Counted from the first letter of the stretch, positions 11,066 to 25,780 are shown. The stretch: DNA of 64,000 nt from Clarkia xantiana subsp. parviflora (GCA_036873135.1 JAPTYO010000026.1:3886001-3950000), one strand, 5' to 3'. The notes: generated by a model not told the origin, from the letters alone. Numbers and translations are program-made.

Positions 11066-11603
11066 ATGATGATGTGTAGTAAAATTTGCTTGGGTGCTTT
11101 GGAGGACTGTCTAGCATGTTATAAAATTACTGAATTTTTTTTTGTATCTTGGGTGATGGTTTATGTGTCTTTTTGTTATTGTTGTTGTGGTGGGATTAGA
11201 GTTCAAATAATTTAATTTTTTTTTTTATTTTGAGTTGATTTTTGGAAAACAACACTATGTTCCTAATTTTTCTCTTTTATTTTTTGTTTTTGTTTTTTTT
11301 TTTTTTTGCAACGAGTACTCTCTATGGTGCTTCGAGGACCAACATTCTATGAAATATGCAACATCATATGGTGACCAGTGATCACCGTGTCTACAAGACG
11401 CGATTCAAACATCTCATTTTTAAGTTTGTATTTGGTCGTTTGGTCACTAAATATATGTACATACATAAATATATATTCAAGATTAAATTTTATTTAAATT
11501 TTCTCGGCTTAACTGTTTCTGAAATTAATTACAGTGACTTATAATATATATATATATATAATGAAACACCTGCGTGACACGCGGAAAAACACCCTAGTAT
11601 ATT
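11066..11603. other. AT-rich intergenic stretch, no gene seen
   Basis: T-rich runs (11217-11309) and a short (AT)n near 11545-11560. No domain, splice structure or terminal repeat was recognised. Confidence 0.6.
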
Positions 11604-12688
11604 TAAGGCTGGGTTTAAAAACCGGTTCGGGCGAACCGAACCGGAACCAACCCGGAACCGAACCAATACAAACCGATTCTAACCGAACGGTTCTTAAATG
11701 GTTCGGTTTTGATAAGGAATATAAGGATCGGTTTTCAACTGGTTCAAAACAGGTTCCGAACCGGTTTTGAACCAGTTTTTCAGAACCACTTTTATTACAT
11801 AAAGCCTAAATTATTAAATAGTAACACACTCCTGCATCTTTTTTTTTGGTAGATTAAAGGGCTATAAACAAGCCGAGTATCCGACAAGCTCGACTCGACT
11901 CAGTTTACTCGAGCTCGATCTCGACCGAGCCTTAATTTTTCAAGCTCGAGCTCGACTCGGTGCCATACTTGAAATGTTCGAGTTTAGCTCGAAAAGTTTA
12001 AAAATTCAATTAAATAATAAATGGTGCATCTTAGCTGGAGGTCGAACTTTTCCTCGACTCAATATATACATATATAATATTATTACGTAAAACTCGAAAA
12101 ACTCGAACTAGACTCGAATATGCAAAACAAAAAAACTCGATTAGACTCGCGAGCCTCTCGAGTCGAATACAAGTGAACTCGAACTGTATCGGTATCAAAA
12201 AAAGTTCAACTCGACTCGAAATTTAGCGAGTCGAATTTGAATATCGACCAAACCGATCTCGAGAAGTTCACAAGTAGCTTGAATCGTTTACACCCATAGG
12301 GTAGATCCTTCACTATTTGGGTTTGGTTCATATTGGATATATAGGTGGTCGTAGCAGGTTTGTTTACTTATATATAGTTATTATATATTATGTTAGCTCA
12401 TATCAGTTCTACAATCAATTGAGTTTAGTTTTGAACTCGAAACTTAACTCAGGAATAGTTCTATATTGACTGTATATTTTGAATTTTAGTAAAATAAAAA
12501 AGGTGTATATTTTGAATTTTAGTAAAAAAAATGAAAAAAGGTTCAAAACCGGTTCTCCTATGGTTCGGTTTTAGGACCTAAAATTTGGTGCGGTTCTTAC
12601 CTGGTACAGAGAACCAACTGAACCTAAAATCTGGTTCCGGTTCAGTTCTGAACCGGTTCGGCCAAGAACCGAACCATGCCCAGCCCTA
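11604..12688. mobile_element. Non-autonomous hAT-type element with 8-bp target duplication
   Basis: The termini are inverted repeats: TAAGGCTGGG at the left and its near complement CCCAGCCCTA at the right. Both are followed by inverted GAACCGGTTC-rich subterminal motifs (11620-11780 and 12540-12680). Both ends are flanked by the identical 8-mer agtatatt (11596-11603 and 12689-12696), the duplication size of hAT transposases. There is no transposase frame, so it must have been mobilised in trans. A second hAT-like insert lies inside (11855-12299). Confidence 0.8.
11855..12299. mobile_element. Smaller hAT-like MITE nested in the larger one
   Basis: The left end (GGGCTATAAACAAGC from 11859) and the inverted right end (GGGTGTAAACGATTCAAGC, ending near 12299) match imperfectly. 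The interior is packed with CTCGA/TCGAG motifs typical of such MITEs. The 7-mer ggtagat flanks both sides (11848-11854 and 12300-12306), and the eighth base differs (t/c). Exact ends are uncertain by a few bases. Confidence 0.5.
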
Positions 12689-12739
12689 AGTATATTCAAA
12701 ATTTTAAATAACGTTGCATATTCTTTAAATTAAAATAAC

Positions 12740-12743
<4 letters not shown>

Positions 12744-12779
<36 letters not shown>
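12744..12779. repeat. (AT)n microsatellite
   Basis: An uninterrupted AT dinucleotide run upstream of RPL28. It continues into AT-rich DNA with a (TAAA)n stretch at about 12877-12896. Confidence 0.9.
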
Positions 12780-12781
<2 letters not shown>

Positions 12782-12876
12782 GTTTTAAATGTATTTATAG
12801 ATAGATAAAGGAATTTTTTTTTTCAAAAATAATTGAATTGTTCGCCAAAAAGAAATTTAATTAATAGATAGATAAT

Positions 12877-12990
12877 AAATAAATAAATAAATAAAGGAAA
12901 CGTTATCGTTATCTATTTCTTTATCCAGCTTTCATCTTCCTCCTTCGTTCAACAAGAGAAGGTTACCGAGCAAGCAAAGCAAAGCAAGCG
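12877..12990 (+). promoter_or_regulatory. RPL28 core promoter and leader (candidate)
   Basis: A TAAATAAATAAATAAA tract that could serve as TATA element is followed by a CT-rich leader (TTTCATCTTCCTCCTTCG, 12930-12948) that ends at the ATG at 12991. Pyrimidine-rich leaders are common in plant translation-related genes. The transcription start was not determined. Confidence 0.4.
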
Positions 12991-14022
12991 ATGGCTACTT
13001 CAGGACTCTTGTTTGGAAATGCTTCGATTCTTCATATTCCTAGAAGAACAGCTATTACCAGAAGCATCCCGTTGAAGACAAATGGTGTATCGTCTTCGGA
13101 GCTAGGGTTCATCACTTCCCAGTTGAACGGTCTCAGACTTTCGTACGACTGCGGCAGTCCTCTCCCACTTTCCACCCGTTCTGCGACATTTATGCCGCCT
13201 GTTGCTCGTAATCCCTCATTTCTCTATCCCAATTAACTGATTGATGATAATAATTGCTCCGATTTACATTTGATTGCTGCTTCAGAATCTCTTCACTTGA
13301 GTGGCGCCAATTACTTTAAATGTAATTAAGCCTTTCAGCTGTTTACGTGGTTGTGCAATTGTGAGATGGTTAATCCGTCTCAATGACCGCTTGTATGCTG
13401 GCTGGGTTAGATGATGTCTGTCTGGTTTTACTTGATTGATTCTAAGCAAACTTTATATGTGGCTCTGCTCAACTTAAGAAATGATGTTTCCTTCCTGTGT
13501 AATGTGGCTTTTAAACAACGTGGATGAGATTAATTGATTTTTGGGGTGGTCATTCACTTGTGGTTCTCACTGTTACAGTGAAGCTATGATTTTTGTCTGA
13601 AGAGAGTTTTATATAGTGGTTGTTGTATGCAAATCCTGATGCTTTAAAATGTATGTTATTCTTCTTCTTCTTCTTCACTTGGATGAATTTAGCTGTACCG
13701 TAGCTGCAAAGTGTAAATGTGATTGTTTAACTCCAGTTGCAGTTGATCTAGTCTAGTCTAGGATATGACTTGTGTGTTGTTGGATGCAGGGAGGATATGC
13801 CCGTTTACAGGGAAGAAGTCAAACAGAGCAAACAAAGTATCATTCTCAAACCACAAGACAAAGAAGTTGCAGTTTGTGAACCTGCAGTACAAGAAGATAT
13901 GGTGGGAGGCTGGGAAGCGCTTTCTCAAACTGCGTCTATCCACCAAAGCAATCAAGACCATTGAAAAGAACGGTCTTGATGCTGTTGCTAAGAAGGCTGG
14001 GATCGATCTCCGTAAGCAATGA
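12991..14022 (+). CDS. RPL28: Plastid 50S ribosomal protein L28, nuclear gene (two exons)
   Basis: Exon 1 is 12991-13207 and exon 2 is 13790-14022. The 582-bp intron (13208-13789) starts GTAATC and ends GATGCAG. Joining gives 450 bases: 149 codons plus TGA. Residues 1 to about 70 are rich in Ser, Thr and Arg with few acids, as expected of a chloroplast transit peptide. The mature part begins around the splice ([20 protein letters not shown]) and matches the bacterial-type L28 family end to end, including NHKTKK and the C-terminal [23 protein letters not shown] segment. It is a structural protein of the plastid large ribosomal subunit. No frame damage is seen. It is the only recognised host gene in the window, between a hAT MITE upstream and a foldback MITE downstream. 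Confidence 0.95.
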
Positions 14023-14220
14023 ATCATTCATTCCAGTTCTGTTTGTTTAGGGCAGGCATTTTGTGTTATCTTCTCTTCCTCCAATCAACCAACCTTACTC
14101 TTTCTTTACCCAGTTGTTGAATTGATGAGTTTTTAATTTATTATTATTATTATTGTATCAGCCTAGCTAATGATTCTAATCCAGCAGAGCAACCCCCTTT
14201 ACAATTTACTCCGCCAAATG
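14023..14220 (+). other. RPL28 3' region
   Basis: The 3' untranslated region contains a T-rich then (TTA)n stretch around 14130-14158 that may hold the polyadenylation signals. No exact AATAAA was seen. Confidence 0.4.
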
Positions 14221-14221
14221 C

Positions 14222-14341
14222 GGTACACAGACTAGACCCGGGTGAGTGATAATGGAAAAGAAATGCCTGTTTGCTTGGAGCTTCAGACTAAACCCGGGTG
14301 ACTGGATGGGTGATAATGGAAAATAAAATGCTTGTTTGTTT
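14222..14341. repeat. Tandem duplication of a ~60-bp segment
   Basis: CAGACTAGACCCGGGTGA followed by GTGATAATGGAAAAGAAATG recurs as CAGACTAAACCCGGGTGACT then GTGATAATGGAAAATAAAATG, each followed by a (TTGC)/(TTGT)-rich tail. A small insertion separates the matching parts. Confidence 0.7.
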
Positions 14342-14480
14342 GTTGTCTAAGTCAGTGAACACCATTCATTCAGTTTGAAACAAACAAGCAAATCCCTCAC
14401 AAGAAAGGCATTTAGTGTACGAAATAGAATACATTGGACAAGGTAACAACGATTCATTTTCAATACCTATGTGCGCAGTG

Positions 14481-14760
14481 TAGAGCCCATGAATTGAGGG
14501 CAGGGTGTAAGTGTGGGATACAGACCAGATCTCATCATGTCCACTCTTCTTGTCTCAGATCGTGTTTCACCGTTAAAATCTTAACACGTCTTCTGAGTGT
14601 AATAATTTTATAATTTTTTTTCTATAACCCTATAGGAATTGGTGAACCCTAGATTTAAAATATTAAATCTAAAAACACGTGTCAAAATCTTAATGGTGAT
14701 GCACGATTTGGGGCATGAAGAGTGGGACATGAGATATAAATCCCACCCTTGAAGGGTCTA
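14481..14760. mobile_element. Foldback MITE with ~100-bp imperfect inverted arms
   Basis: The left arm (14481 onward, TAGAGCCC...GGGATACAGACC...CATGTCCACTCTTCTTG...AACACGTCTT) pairs with the complement of the right arm ending GGGTCTA at 14760 (CATGTCCCACTCTTCATG...GACACGTGTT). A short AT-rich loop separates the arms. It has no coding capacity. A clear target duplication was not found, so the superfamily is open (long arms would suit a Mutator-type MITE). Confidence 0.6.
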
Positions 14761-14930
14761 GATGAGATCTCCCTTTTCATGATCATCTCCTAGAAAAAAA
14801 GAAAAGTCGAAGAAATAGCGATCGGCGGTGCCAACGGACGCCATGAAACGACGAAACAAAGTGATATCGACTAATTGAGCTCCCTCCATTCTCCAAAAGA
14901 AAACTAAGTAAATGCAAGACAGTCACTTGG

Positions 14931-15362
14931 CTTGGGGGCTAATGATGGATATACGCCCAATTACGACATTAACAGACCGACTTAATAACAGAACAACTTG
15001 ACTACACACCAAGCTGAGCAAAAATCCGACTATGTACTCGAGGTAAATTTATTTATCAGAAAAATGCACCCACACACATATTCGACAAGGAACGTGCGGG
15101 TCATTTATGACCCGCACGATCTGAACCGTGCAGATTAGCAGATCCGCATGGCTTGGTCTGGACCGTGCGAACCAGGTTGGCCCGCACGGTTCCAAACACA
15201 CAAGTAAGCTTTACCCGTGTGTTCGCCCCTACGCAGCTATATTTTTCCTGATTGCCTTACGTCCCTCAAGTTCAGATTCGTCGAACAATGTGAGGAATGA
15301 CCTAGGCGATTCGACATTTGTACTTACGAAGGGAAACGCACAAGCTCCTACCACGACACATA
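14931..15362 (+). mobile_element. Tat-type PPT and 3' LTR fragment
   Basis: CTTGGGGGCTAA (14931-14942) followed by TGATGGATATACGCCCAA (from 14943) has the form of a Tat polypurine tract plus LTR start. The LTR terminus equals that of E4 read on the minus strand. The LTR is cut at 15362 by copia E6. No continuation was found to the right of E6, and no coding region remains upstream. Confidence 0.6.
15093..15118. repeat. Perfect 12-bp inverted repeat with 2-base loop
   Basis: CGTGCGGGTCAT, TT, ATGACCCGCACG. The motif recurs as single arms nearby (CCGTGCAG, CCGCACGG, 15126-15190), so the LTR fragment is rich in this word. It may form a hairpin in RNA or DNA. Confidence 0.8.
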
Positions 15363-15961
15363 TGTAGGATTTATAGAGGGTAAATACTACGGATACAATC
15401 AATATATATGCTATGTAAACATATTACGCAACAGAATAAATGACACATACCTATAATGCTTTCCGTAGACCCAAGATCTTCTAGGGGAGTTCTCTATCCG
15501 CTAGACGGTTCCCGTAAGGATTCTTATTATGAAATACCTATGCAGATTTGTCTCTACAACAAAGCCTCTTGTCGATTCTTTGGCAGGGATGGATCTTTGG
15601 AGTAATTTGCTCGAAGCAATTTGGCACCTCCTTGGCTCTGGTGGGGTTCGGACGAAACACACAGTTAATAGGGAGGAGAGATTTCTTTTTGTCTCACCAC
15701 AAATGAAGAAAGTGATTAACCTTAAATTAAACCATGACACTCCTTATTTATAAGAGGAGGTGGACAAAACCCACATCAACCATTAGCATGCTTCGGCCGG
15801 CCCTATAGTGAGAAAGAGAGGCCCAATTTTGGGCCTCTCATGTCCAATGGGGTTTTAGGCTTAGCCCAAAATCCCTAGTGTGATATTACCTAATTGACAT
15901 AGATAACAGTCTCATATTAATGTGCTCCTTTTTACGCCGGCCCAATATCCAAATGCCAACA
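15363..15961 (-). repeat. E6 3' LTR (599 bp)
   Basis: TG...CA termini, with a TATA-like TTATAAATAAGG on the minus strand near 15752-15740. The left flank is acata, but a matching right flank was not located. Confidence 0.8.
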
Positions 15962-17192
15962 GCTCCCACTCACCGGAATCCAAGGGTGATTGTTAATATG
16001 TTATCGACCAACACATCAACATTTGTTCTTCGATCCAGCCCTATTTCGGAATAGTTCATACGAGGTTTGCCGTGCGACCGACAGACACGATGGGCATCGT
16101 GCTACTTATCTGTTAGGATTGTTGTAGCGCCTGCGGAACGTTGATTTCCCATCTTTAATCAACCTGTAATAATAATAATGTGCCGCGCTATATCCTTTGT
16201 CAACTGTCATTCTCCAATTGCCTAGTTTTCTCATAGGAACAGTTCTCCAAGGCATATGTACAAGTATTCACAACCTTCAACTAATATCAGGCTGGTGGCC
16301 ACCTAGTGAATACAAGAGTTGGAGAATTACAGGTGTACTTGACCATCCCCATCGCTCATAACCTTAGTCAAACTCATCTGGTTTCCGAAAAGACGTGGTC
16401 ACTGGGTCATTTTTGTTCAGCACTGCGTTAGTACGCCGAGAATCGAATATTGAGCTTGACCTTATATATGAGTTCTAAGTCCGTAAGGGTACCTTGGAAA
16501 CTTCTTCATAAAGCATCTGGGATCAGTAACACGCTCAAGGTGAAGAAGTTTGCGCTCATCCGAATCTACCTGGCACAACCGAGCCTGACCCCGTGGTCAA
16601 ACATGGCACTAGCAGTATGAAGCGCGCGTTGATAGCATAACCTGAACTTAAATGTTTTCAGGAGTGGGAAATGTCATATGATATCGCAGATTTGTCATCT
16701 GGCCCAGAATGTGGTTCTTGACGAACTAAGTTCGTCACGACGATATGCAAAACTTAGATCATGTCGTGTTACCCCGAAGCCAAATAATCGTTTTGATTAA
16801 CCAGGTTTATCTTTCGAAATCACCATGGTTCTTAGCCAGTATTGACATGGTAGAGGTCCCCTTCTCCGCCAAGACGACCGAGCCTGTGTCACGAGGCTTG
16901 GCCCACATTCGAAATGTTTTATTTTGGCGGATTGCCCCTCAAACGACTAGTTTATTGACCGTACAATCCGATGTAATTCAAACATTATGATGTCGTAAGA
17001 TCATAAACTCAAATTGCAACTCTTTTTATTCAAATATTACTTTAAATATCAAAATGTTATCATTACAATACAAGCCTCTTAAACCCTACGCAGTCCAAGC
17101 ATTTTGACGTGCTTTTTGAAAATATCCATGCGTAAAGGTTTGGTCAATGGGTCTGCCACCATACACCTAGAGGACAAGTATTCTCATGTGAT

Positions 17193-17692
17193 CTATTTGT
17201 CTTCGATATATTTTACATCAATCTGTTTCGTCCTACTATGGTACTTAGGATTCTTAACTGCTGCATTCGCTGTTTGACTGTCATAGTATACCTTCACGGG
17301 CTTACTCCCGTCCTCGACGTCAAACACTGCAGTTAAGAGCTTTTTAAGCCAAACTGCTTCCTGTGCATTCTTAGAGAGGGCTACGAATTCAGATTCCATC
17401 GTAGATAGTGCGACACAAGATTGCTTCTTGCGCATCCAAGAAATGCGGCATTAGCAATGAGAAATACTCCTCTTAAGGTGGACTTAGGATCATCCGGATC
17501 GCCACCGTAGTCGGCGTCACTGAACTCAGACAATTCTAATTTTCCACCCCCATAGCACAGTCCGTAGTCAGTAGTACCTTTTAGGTATCGAATAATTCGT
17601 TTCACAACCTTTAAATATTGATAGCTAGGGTCTGAGTGGAATCGTGCTACTAAGCCCAAAGCATAACAGATGTCTGGACGAGTGCATTGCAT
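17193..17692 (-). pseudogene. E6 copia RNase H fragment
   Basis: Two overlapping frames encode the end of copia pol. One carries CTRPDICYALGLVARF...RIIRYLKGTTDYGL...DADYGGDP. After a frame break near 17430, the other carries SCVALSTMESEFVAL...AVWLKKLL and TKQIDVKY. These are standard Ty1/copia RNase H blocks. The frame break and missing residues make it inactive. Confidence 0.88.
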
Positions 17693-17708
17693 GGCTTACA
17701 TAAGACTA

Positions 17709-18044
17709 TCAACCGTACTTAGGTATTCCGCACTTTTTCATCTGTTCACACTCAGCCTGGTCTTTTGGGCCCTCACGCATTGACAACGCCCACCCAAACA
17801 CAATCGGCGTATCCACGGGTTTGACATCTTGTAGTCTGAACCTTCTAAACAGTTTATTGATATAAGATTCTTGAGAGAGACATAGTTTACGAGTAGCCCG
17901 ATCACTAGGAATCTTAATGCCTAGGGTGTAAGTGGCTTCTCCCATGTCCTTCATCTCGAATACAGATGCCAGCCAGAACTTTGATTCATTCATGTAACTC
18001 ACATCGTTCGCGGCAATTTGCATGTCATCCACATATAATGTCAA
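17709..18044 (-). pseudogene. E6 copia RT, C-terminal fragment
   Basis: It contains the polymerase motif YVDDM (near 18030) and the following block FEMKDMGEATYTLGIKI...LSQESYINKLFRRF. It breaks off before joining the RNase H part. Confidence 0.88.
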
Positions 18045-18158
18045 GATAACCTACTTCGACTTAGAAGTCTTAGTGTACACGCATGGATCCTCGTGGAGAT
18101 TCACGGATCCGTTTCCAACGGTTTTCTCGTGGAACCTGCGGTACCATTGTTGGGACGA

Positions 18159-18395
18159 TTATTTAAGACCATAAATCGATCTTTGGTGTTTACAAACTTT
18201 ACATTCGTTTCCAGGGATTATGAAACCCTCTGGTTGCTCCAAATATATCTCTTCCTCTAGGTTTCCGTGGAGGAATGCAGTCTTAACATCCATTTGGTGC
18301 AACTCTAAATCAAGGCATGCGACTAAGGCCAAAATGGCCCGGACCGTGGTGTAAAGCACAGTTGGTGAGTTTGTCCCATCAGAGTCCACTCGTGA
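18159..18395 (-). pseudogene. E6 copia RT, middle fragment at the E3 insertion site
   Basis: The sequence TVRAILALVACLDLELHQMDVKTAFLHGNLEEEIYLEQPEGF is split here as TVRAILALVACLDLELHQMD and VKTAFLHGNLEEEIYLEQPE. It is a textbook copia RT core. Its N-terminal continuation lies at 37648 onward, on the other side of E3. Removing E3 and one cgtga copy brings the parts together with a 1-base frame difference. Confidence 0.9.
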
Positions 18396-19946
18396 TGTCA
18401 GACCCTAAAAATCCGATGTAAGGCGAATTACGTTTTGAAAACGTGCAATTTGAAAAGAGTCGCCACTAGTTAATTATTAGGCTAACTAGAATCCTAAATT
18501 ACCTAAGCGAATAAAGAATTAAACACCCAGGTATTAAATCTGTCTACGATCAGAAATTCAAGTTCGGAGGTCCTATTACGAATTAAAAAATAAGAATTTT
18601 TAATTACGCCCTTTCGGTACTCAATTTACTTAATTTGCCAATTTTAGGATTTAAACATGCATCACGACTAATTAATCTAATGAAAAAAAAAAACTAATTT
18701 TCATACACGAATTATTATTCTGACAAACTTAAGCCTAAAAAAAAAAACCTATTATGCATCTAAATCCCTAATTGAGATAAAATATAAATAAAACTAAACA
18801 TGCTCAAATCATGATATAATCTAATATCTACATGTCATACACATATACTCATAAAACATGCTACTTGATTATATTTACATTTTAATTAACCTTCCAACAT
18901 AATATAATAATACTAATAAATAAACAGAATAAAACAAACTAATTATTAAATAATATTAATTATAATAATATATATTTAAAAAAAAAAAACAGGAAAGGAC
19001 TCACCTGGACTGAGGCAGGATGACCGTGGTGGCTGGGGAAGGTCAGGCCGGTGCTGTGGAGGTCGCCGGGACGGGCAACGCTGTCAGGCGAGTCTGTCCT
19101 GGGAGAGTAGAGAGAGAGAGAGAGAGAGACGACGACGACGAGGTCGAGGGCCGGTGGTGTCTGGTGGCGTCGAGGCCTGGTTGGGCAGCAGCGGATCGGA
19201 AGGCGGTGGTCCGGCGCGGCCCTGGCTGGTTGTCCAGGCGGATGGCAACGGCTGGAGAAGAGAGGGAAAGAGAGGGAGAGAGAGAGAGGAGAGAGAACGA
19301 GAGATAGAGAGAGAAGGGCGGCCGGCCGGACCGGTAGAGTGGTGGCGGTCGGCGTAGCGCGCCGGACGGAACCGAGGGCGGTGGTCGGAGGGGCCACCGG
19401 CGTGGCCGGATGGACGACCACCGACGATGGAGCCAACTCCGGAAGACTAGGCGTTGCAGTTCCTGCAGCCAAAAAAAAAAAAAAACTTTTCTGAGCATTA
19501 GAGGACAAAAATCGCGCAGACCCCGAGAAATAATGTATTATTGCTTTGTAGTGGTTTTTTCTGTGTCTTTTACAATATAAACCTAGACCCCTATTTATAC
19601 TAAAAACCTAGTCTAGATTACAGATAAAATTTAAATAAAAAATACTAACAGATAGTTATTCTAGAGAATATTCCTAAGGATATTTATCTTTACCAATAAT
19701 TATTTTTTGAATAAAAAATAATATCTGGAGATAAATTTCTTACAGATAATTTTCTAAAATAAAAAAACTAATTATTTTAAATATTCCGAAAATATTAAAT
19801 AAATTCGAAATAATTTAAAATATATTTTATAATAGATTCCCTAACGTGCCCTTGAGCATTTTTGGAGACTTTGAGGCTTGACGCGTCCGGAATTTGACGT
19901 ATCGTGTGTAACGTCGTTACGTCCGGGTCAAAATCGAGTGTTTACA
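18396..19946 (-). repeat. E3 LTR copy 1 (outermost 3' LTR)
   Basis: 1551 bp, TG...CA. It contains a short (GA)n stretch near 19110-19130, a GC-rich block, and on the minus strand a TATA-like AGTATAAATAGGGG near 19605-19590. The right flank is the 191-bp spacer. Open frames across the GA and GC blocks are artefacts. Confidence 0.9.
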
Positions 19947-20137
19947 GTTTGCCCCTCTTTGGACGGACTCCCGTAGAACGTGTTCGAAGGGGTTTGTCCA
20001 AAGATGAAGATACACTGATTTTGACCAGAAAGTATATTCTCTTCCAATTCTTCAAAGTCTTCAAGGTGGCTCATATGCTTATTCTGGTGCGGAAAGATAA
20101 AACCTCTGTCGGCGGGACGCCTGTTGGCGGTGCCTCC
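19947..20137 (-). repeat. 191-bp 3' subterminal segment between E3 LTR copies 1 and 2
   Basis: It starts GTTTGCCCCTCTTTGGACGG (PPT side) and ends GGTGCCTCC. The same segment occurs at 21776-21966 and as the genuine internal end at 23463-23653. Confidence 0.9.
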
Positions 20138-21775
<1,638 letters not shown>

Positions 21776-21966
21776 GTTTGCCCCTCTTTGGACGGACTCC
21801 CGTAGAACGTGTTCGAAGGGGTTTGTCCAAAGATGAAGATACACTGATTTTGACTAGAAAGTATATTCTCTTCCAATTCTTCAAAGTCTTCAAGGTGGCT
21901 CATATGCTTATTCTGGTGCGGAAAGATAAAACCTCTGTCGGCGGGACGCCTGTTGGCGGTGCCTCC
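21776..21966 (-). repeat. 191-bp 3' subterminal segment between E3 LTR copies 2 and 3
   Basis: Same boundaries as the first spacer (GTTTGCCCC to GGTGCCTCC). Confidence 0.9.
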
Positions 21967-23462
<1,496 letters not shown>

Positions 23463-23639
23463 GTTTGCCCCTCTTTGGACGGACTCCCGTAGAACGTGTT
23501 CGGAGGGGTTTGTCCAAAGACGAAGAAACACTGATTTTGACCAGAAAGTATATTCTCTTCCAAATCTTCAAAGTCTTCAATGTGGCTCATATGCTTATTC
23601 TGGTGCGGAAAGATAAAACCTCTGTCGGCTAGACGCCTG

Positions 23640-24660
23640 TTTGCGGTGCCTCCATTAGCGATGCAGAAAGTAAAGCCTGCAGTGGCGGTGCGGAAAAGTA
23701 AAGCCTCGGTCGGCGGTGCCCCTGTTGGCGGTGCCTCTGTTGGCGGTGCATAAAGTAAAGACCTCGATCGACGATGCCTCCAGTGTCATGCGACAAGGAA
23801 GAGCCTCCAGTGGCGGTGCGGAAAGTAAAGCCTTCAGTGGCGTGCAGAAAAGTAAAACTTCCAGTGGCGTGTGGGAAAGTAAAGCCTCCAGTGGCGTGCA
23901 GAAAAGTAAAGCCTCCAGTGGCGTGCGGGAAAGCAAAGCCTCCAGTGGCGTGCGGGAAAGTAAAGCCTCCAGTGGCGTGCGGGAAAGTAAAGCCTCCAGT
24001 GGCGTGCAGAAAAGTAAAGCCTCTAGTGGCGTGCGGGAAAGTAAAGCCTCCAGTGGCGTGCCTCCAGTGGCGTGCAGAAAAGTAAAACCTCAGTGGCGTG
24101 CGGGAAAGTAGAGCCTCCAGTGGCGTGCAGAAAAGTAAAGCCTCCAGTGGCGTGCCGAAAAGTAAAGCCTCCAGTGGCGTGCGGGAAAGTAAAGCCTCCA
24201 GTGGCGTGCAGGAAAGTAAAGCCTCCAGTGGCGTGCAGGAAAGTAAAGCCTCCAGTGGCGTGCAGAAAAGTAAAGCCTCCAATGGCATGCGGGAAAGTAA
24301 AGCCTCCAATGGCGTGCGGGAAAGTAAAGCCTCCAATGGCGTGCAGAAAAGTTAAGCCTCCAGTGGCGTGCAGAAAAGTAAAGCCTCCAGTGGCGTGCGG
24401 GAAAGTAAAGCCTCGGTTGACGGTGCCCCTGTTGGCGGTGCCTCCTTCGGCGATGCAGAAAGTAAAGCCTCCAGTGGCGATGCAGAAAGTAAGGCCTCCA
24501 GTGGCGAGTATTTTGAAAAGAGCTCCTAGTGGCGTCTGTTGGAGAAGAGCCTCTAGTGGCGTTCGTCGGAGAAGAGCCTCTAGTGGCGTATGTCGGAGAA
24601 ATGCCTCTAGTGGCGTCTGTTGGATAAGGGCCTCGAGTGGCTTGACGACTTGAATGCATG
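23640..24660. repeat. E3 internal 27-bp tandem repeat
   Basis: A 27-bp unit with core AAAGTAAAGCCTCCAGTGGC and two alternating tails (GTGCGGG or GTGCAGA) repeats more than 25 times. Because the period is a multiple of three, several frames stay open on both strands. They are repeat artefacts, not proteins. Confidence 0.9.
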
Positions 24661-24929
24661 TACCTAATTTTTGCCTCAAATGCGCATGACGCGACAACTT
24701 AGCTGGATCTTTTTTTTATTTTTATATTTGTTTTAATCTCTCATATGCTCTCTTTTTGCCACGGTCAGAATTTTAGACCGTGCCCCTCGGTTTTCCTAAT
24801 TTTTCCATGGATTGCCCCTTGGGGTTTTTTATTCCATCGGGATTTTATTTTCTCTCCTTTTGCCATGATTGCAATTTCTGAATTTGCTATCATGCCCCTC
24901 ATTTCCTAATTTTGCTTAGGCTGCCCTTT

Positions 24930-25780
24930 CGGGTTTTCAACCTAACGGAAGAGCTCTTTTTTGGTAGCCGATTAAACGGTGGCTGTGACCCGTACTTTAT
25001 TTCCCGTCTCGATGCGAGAGTATTTGTAGCCATTTGGAGGGTGGCTGTGACCCTTTTCTCACTGTCTTCAATGTTGCGAGAGCTCTTTTGATTTGTAGCC
25101 ATTTGGAGGGTGGCTGTGGCCCTTTCATTTATTTCCATCGTCGATGTTTCGGGAGTGCTCTTTCGATTTGTAGCCGTTTTAAGGGTGGTTGTGGCCCTTT
25201 CAAATGATTTCCCGGCCTTACAAGATTCACGAGAATACTCTTTATATGTTGCCATTTTGAGGGTGGCTATGGCCCTTTCAACAATCTCCCATCCTCTCAG
25301 GATTCGAGGAACACTCTTTGTTGGTAGCCATTTTAGGGGTGGCTGTGGCCCTTTCACTCATTTCCCGCCTTCAATGTTGCGAGAGTGTTCTATATCTGTA
25401 GCCGTTTGAAGGGTGGTTGTGGCCCTTTATTTTGTAGTCGTTTAAGGGACGACTGTGGCCCTTTTTTATTTTCCCGCCCTTACAAGATTCGCGGGGTCAC
25501 TCTTTTATCTGTAGCCGTTTGGAGGGTGGCTGTGGCCCTTTATTTTGTAGTCGTTTTAGGGACGACTGTGGCCCTTTTTATTGTCCCGCCCTCACAGGAT
25601 TCGCGGGGTCACTCTTTTATCTGTAGCCGTTTGGAGGGTGGCTGTGAACCTTTATTTTGTAGTCGTTTTAGGGACGACTGTGGCCCTTTTTATTTTCCCG
25701 CCCTCACAGGATTCGCAGGGTCACTCTTTTATCTTTAGCCGTTTGGAGGGTGGCTGTGGCCCTTTCACTTATTCTTCTTC
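24930..25780. repeat. E3 internal ~110-bp tandem repeat
   Basis: Recurrent GTAGCCGTTTGGAGGGTGGC then TGTGGCCCTTT and GTAGTCGTTTTAGGGACGAC segments with CCCGCCCTCACAGGATTCGC between them. Copies become more alike towards 25780. Confidence 0.85.

Larger units (their letters stand above)
15363..18395 (-). mobile_element. Copia element E6, 3' part (LTR to RT), interrupted by E3
   Basis: The 3' LTR is 15363-15961 (plus strand TGTAGGATTTATAG...AAATGCCAACA), a relative of the copia A LTR. On the minus strand it is preceded by the PPT GAGTGGGAGC (15962-15971). A 1.2-kb non-coding stretch (15972-17190) follows, then RNase H and RT remnants. At 18395 the element is cut by E3. The continuation is at 37648-38449 on the same strand, and both junctions carry the duplicated 5-mer cgtga. 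No 5' LTR was found to the right, so that end is lost or unrecognised. All frames are broken. Confidence 0.88.

Noticed and set aside
23629..24697. Frames of 100-235 codons in 27-bp repeats
   Set aside because: A period divisible by three keeps several frames open on both strands at once; there is no start context or domain.
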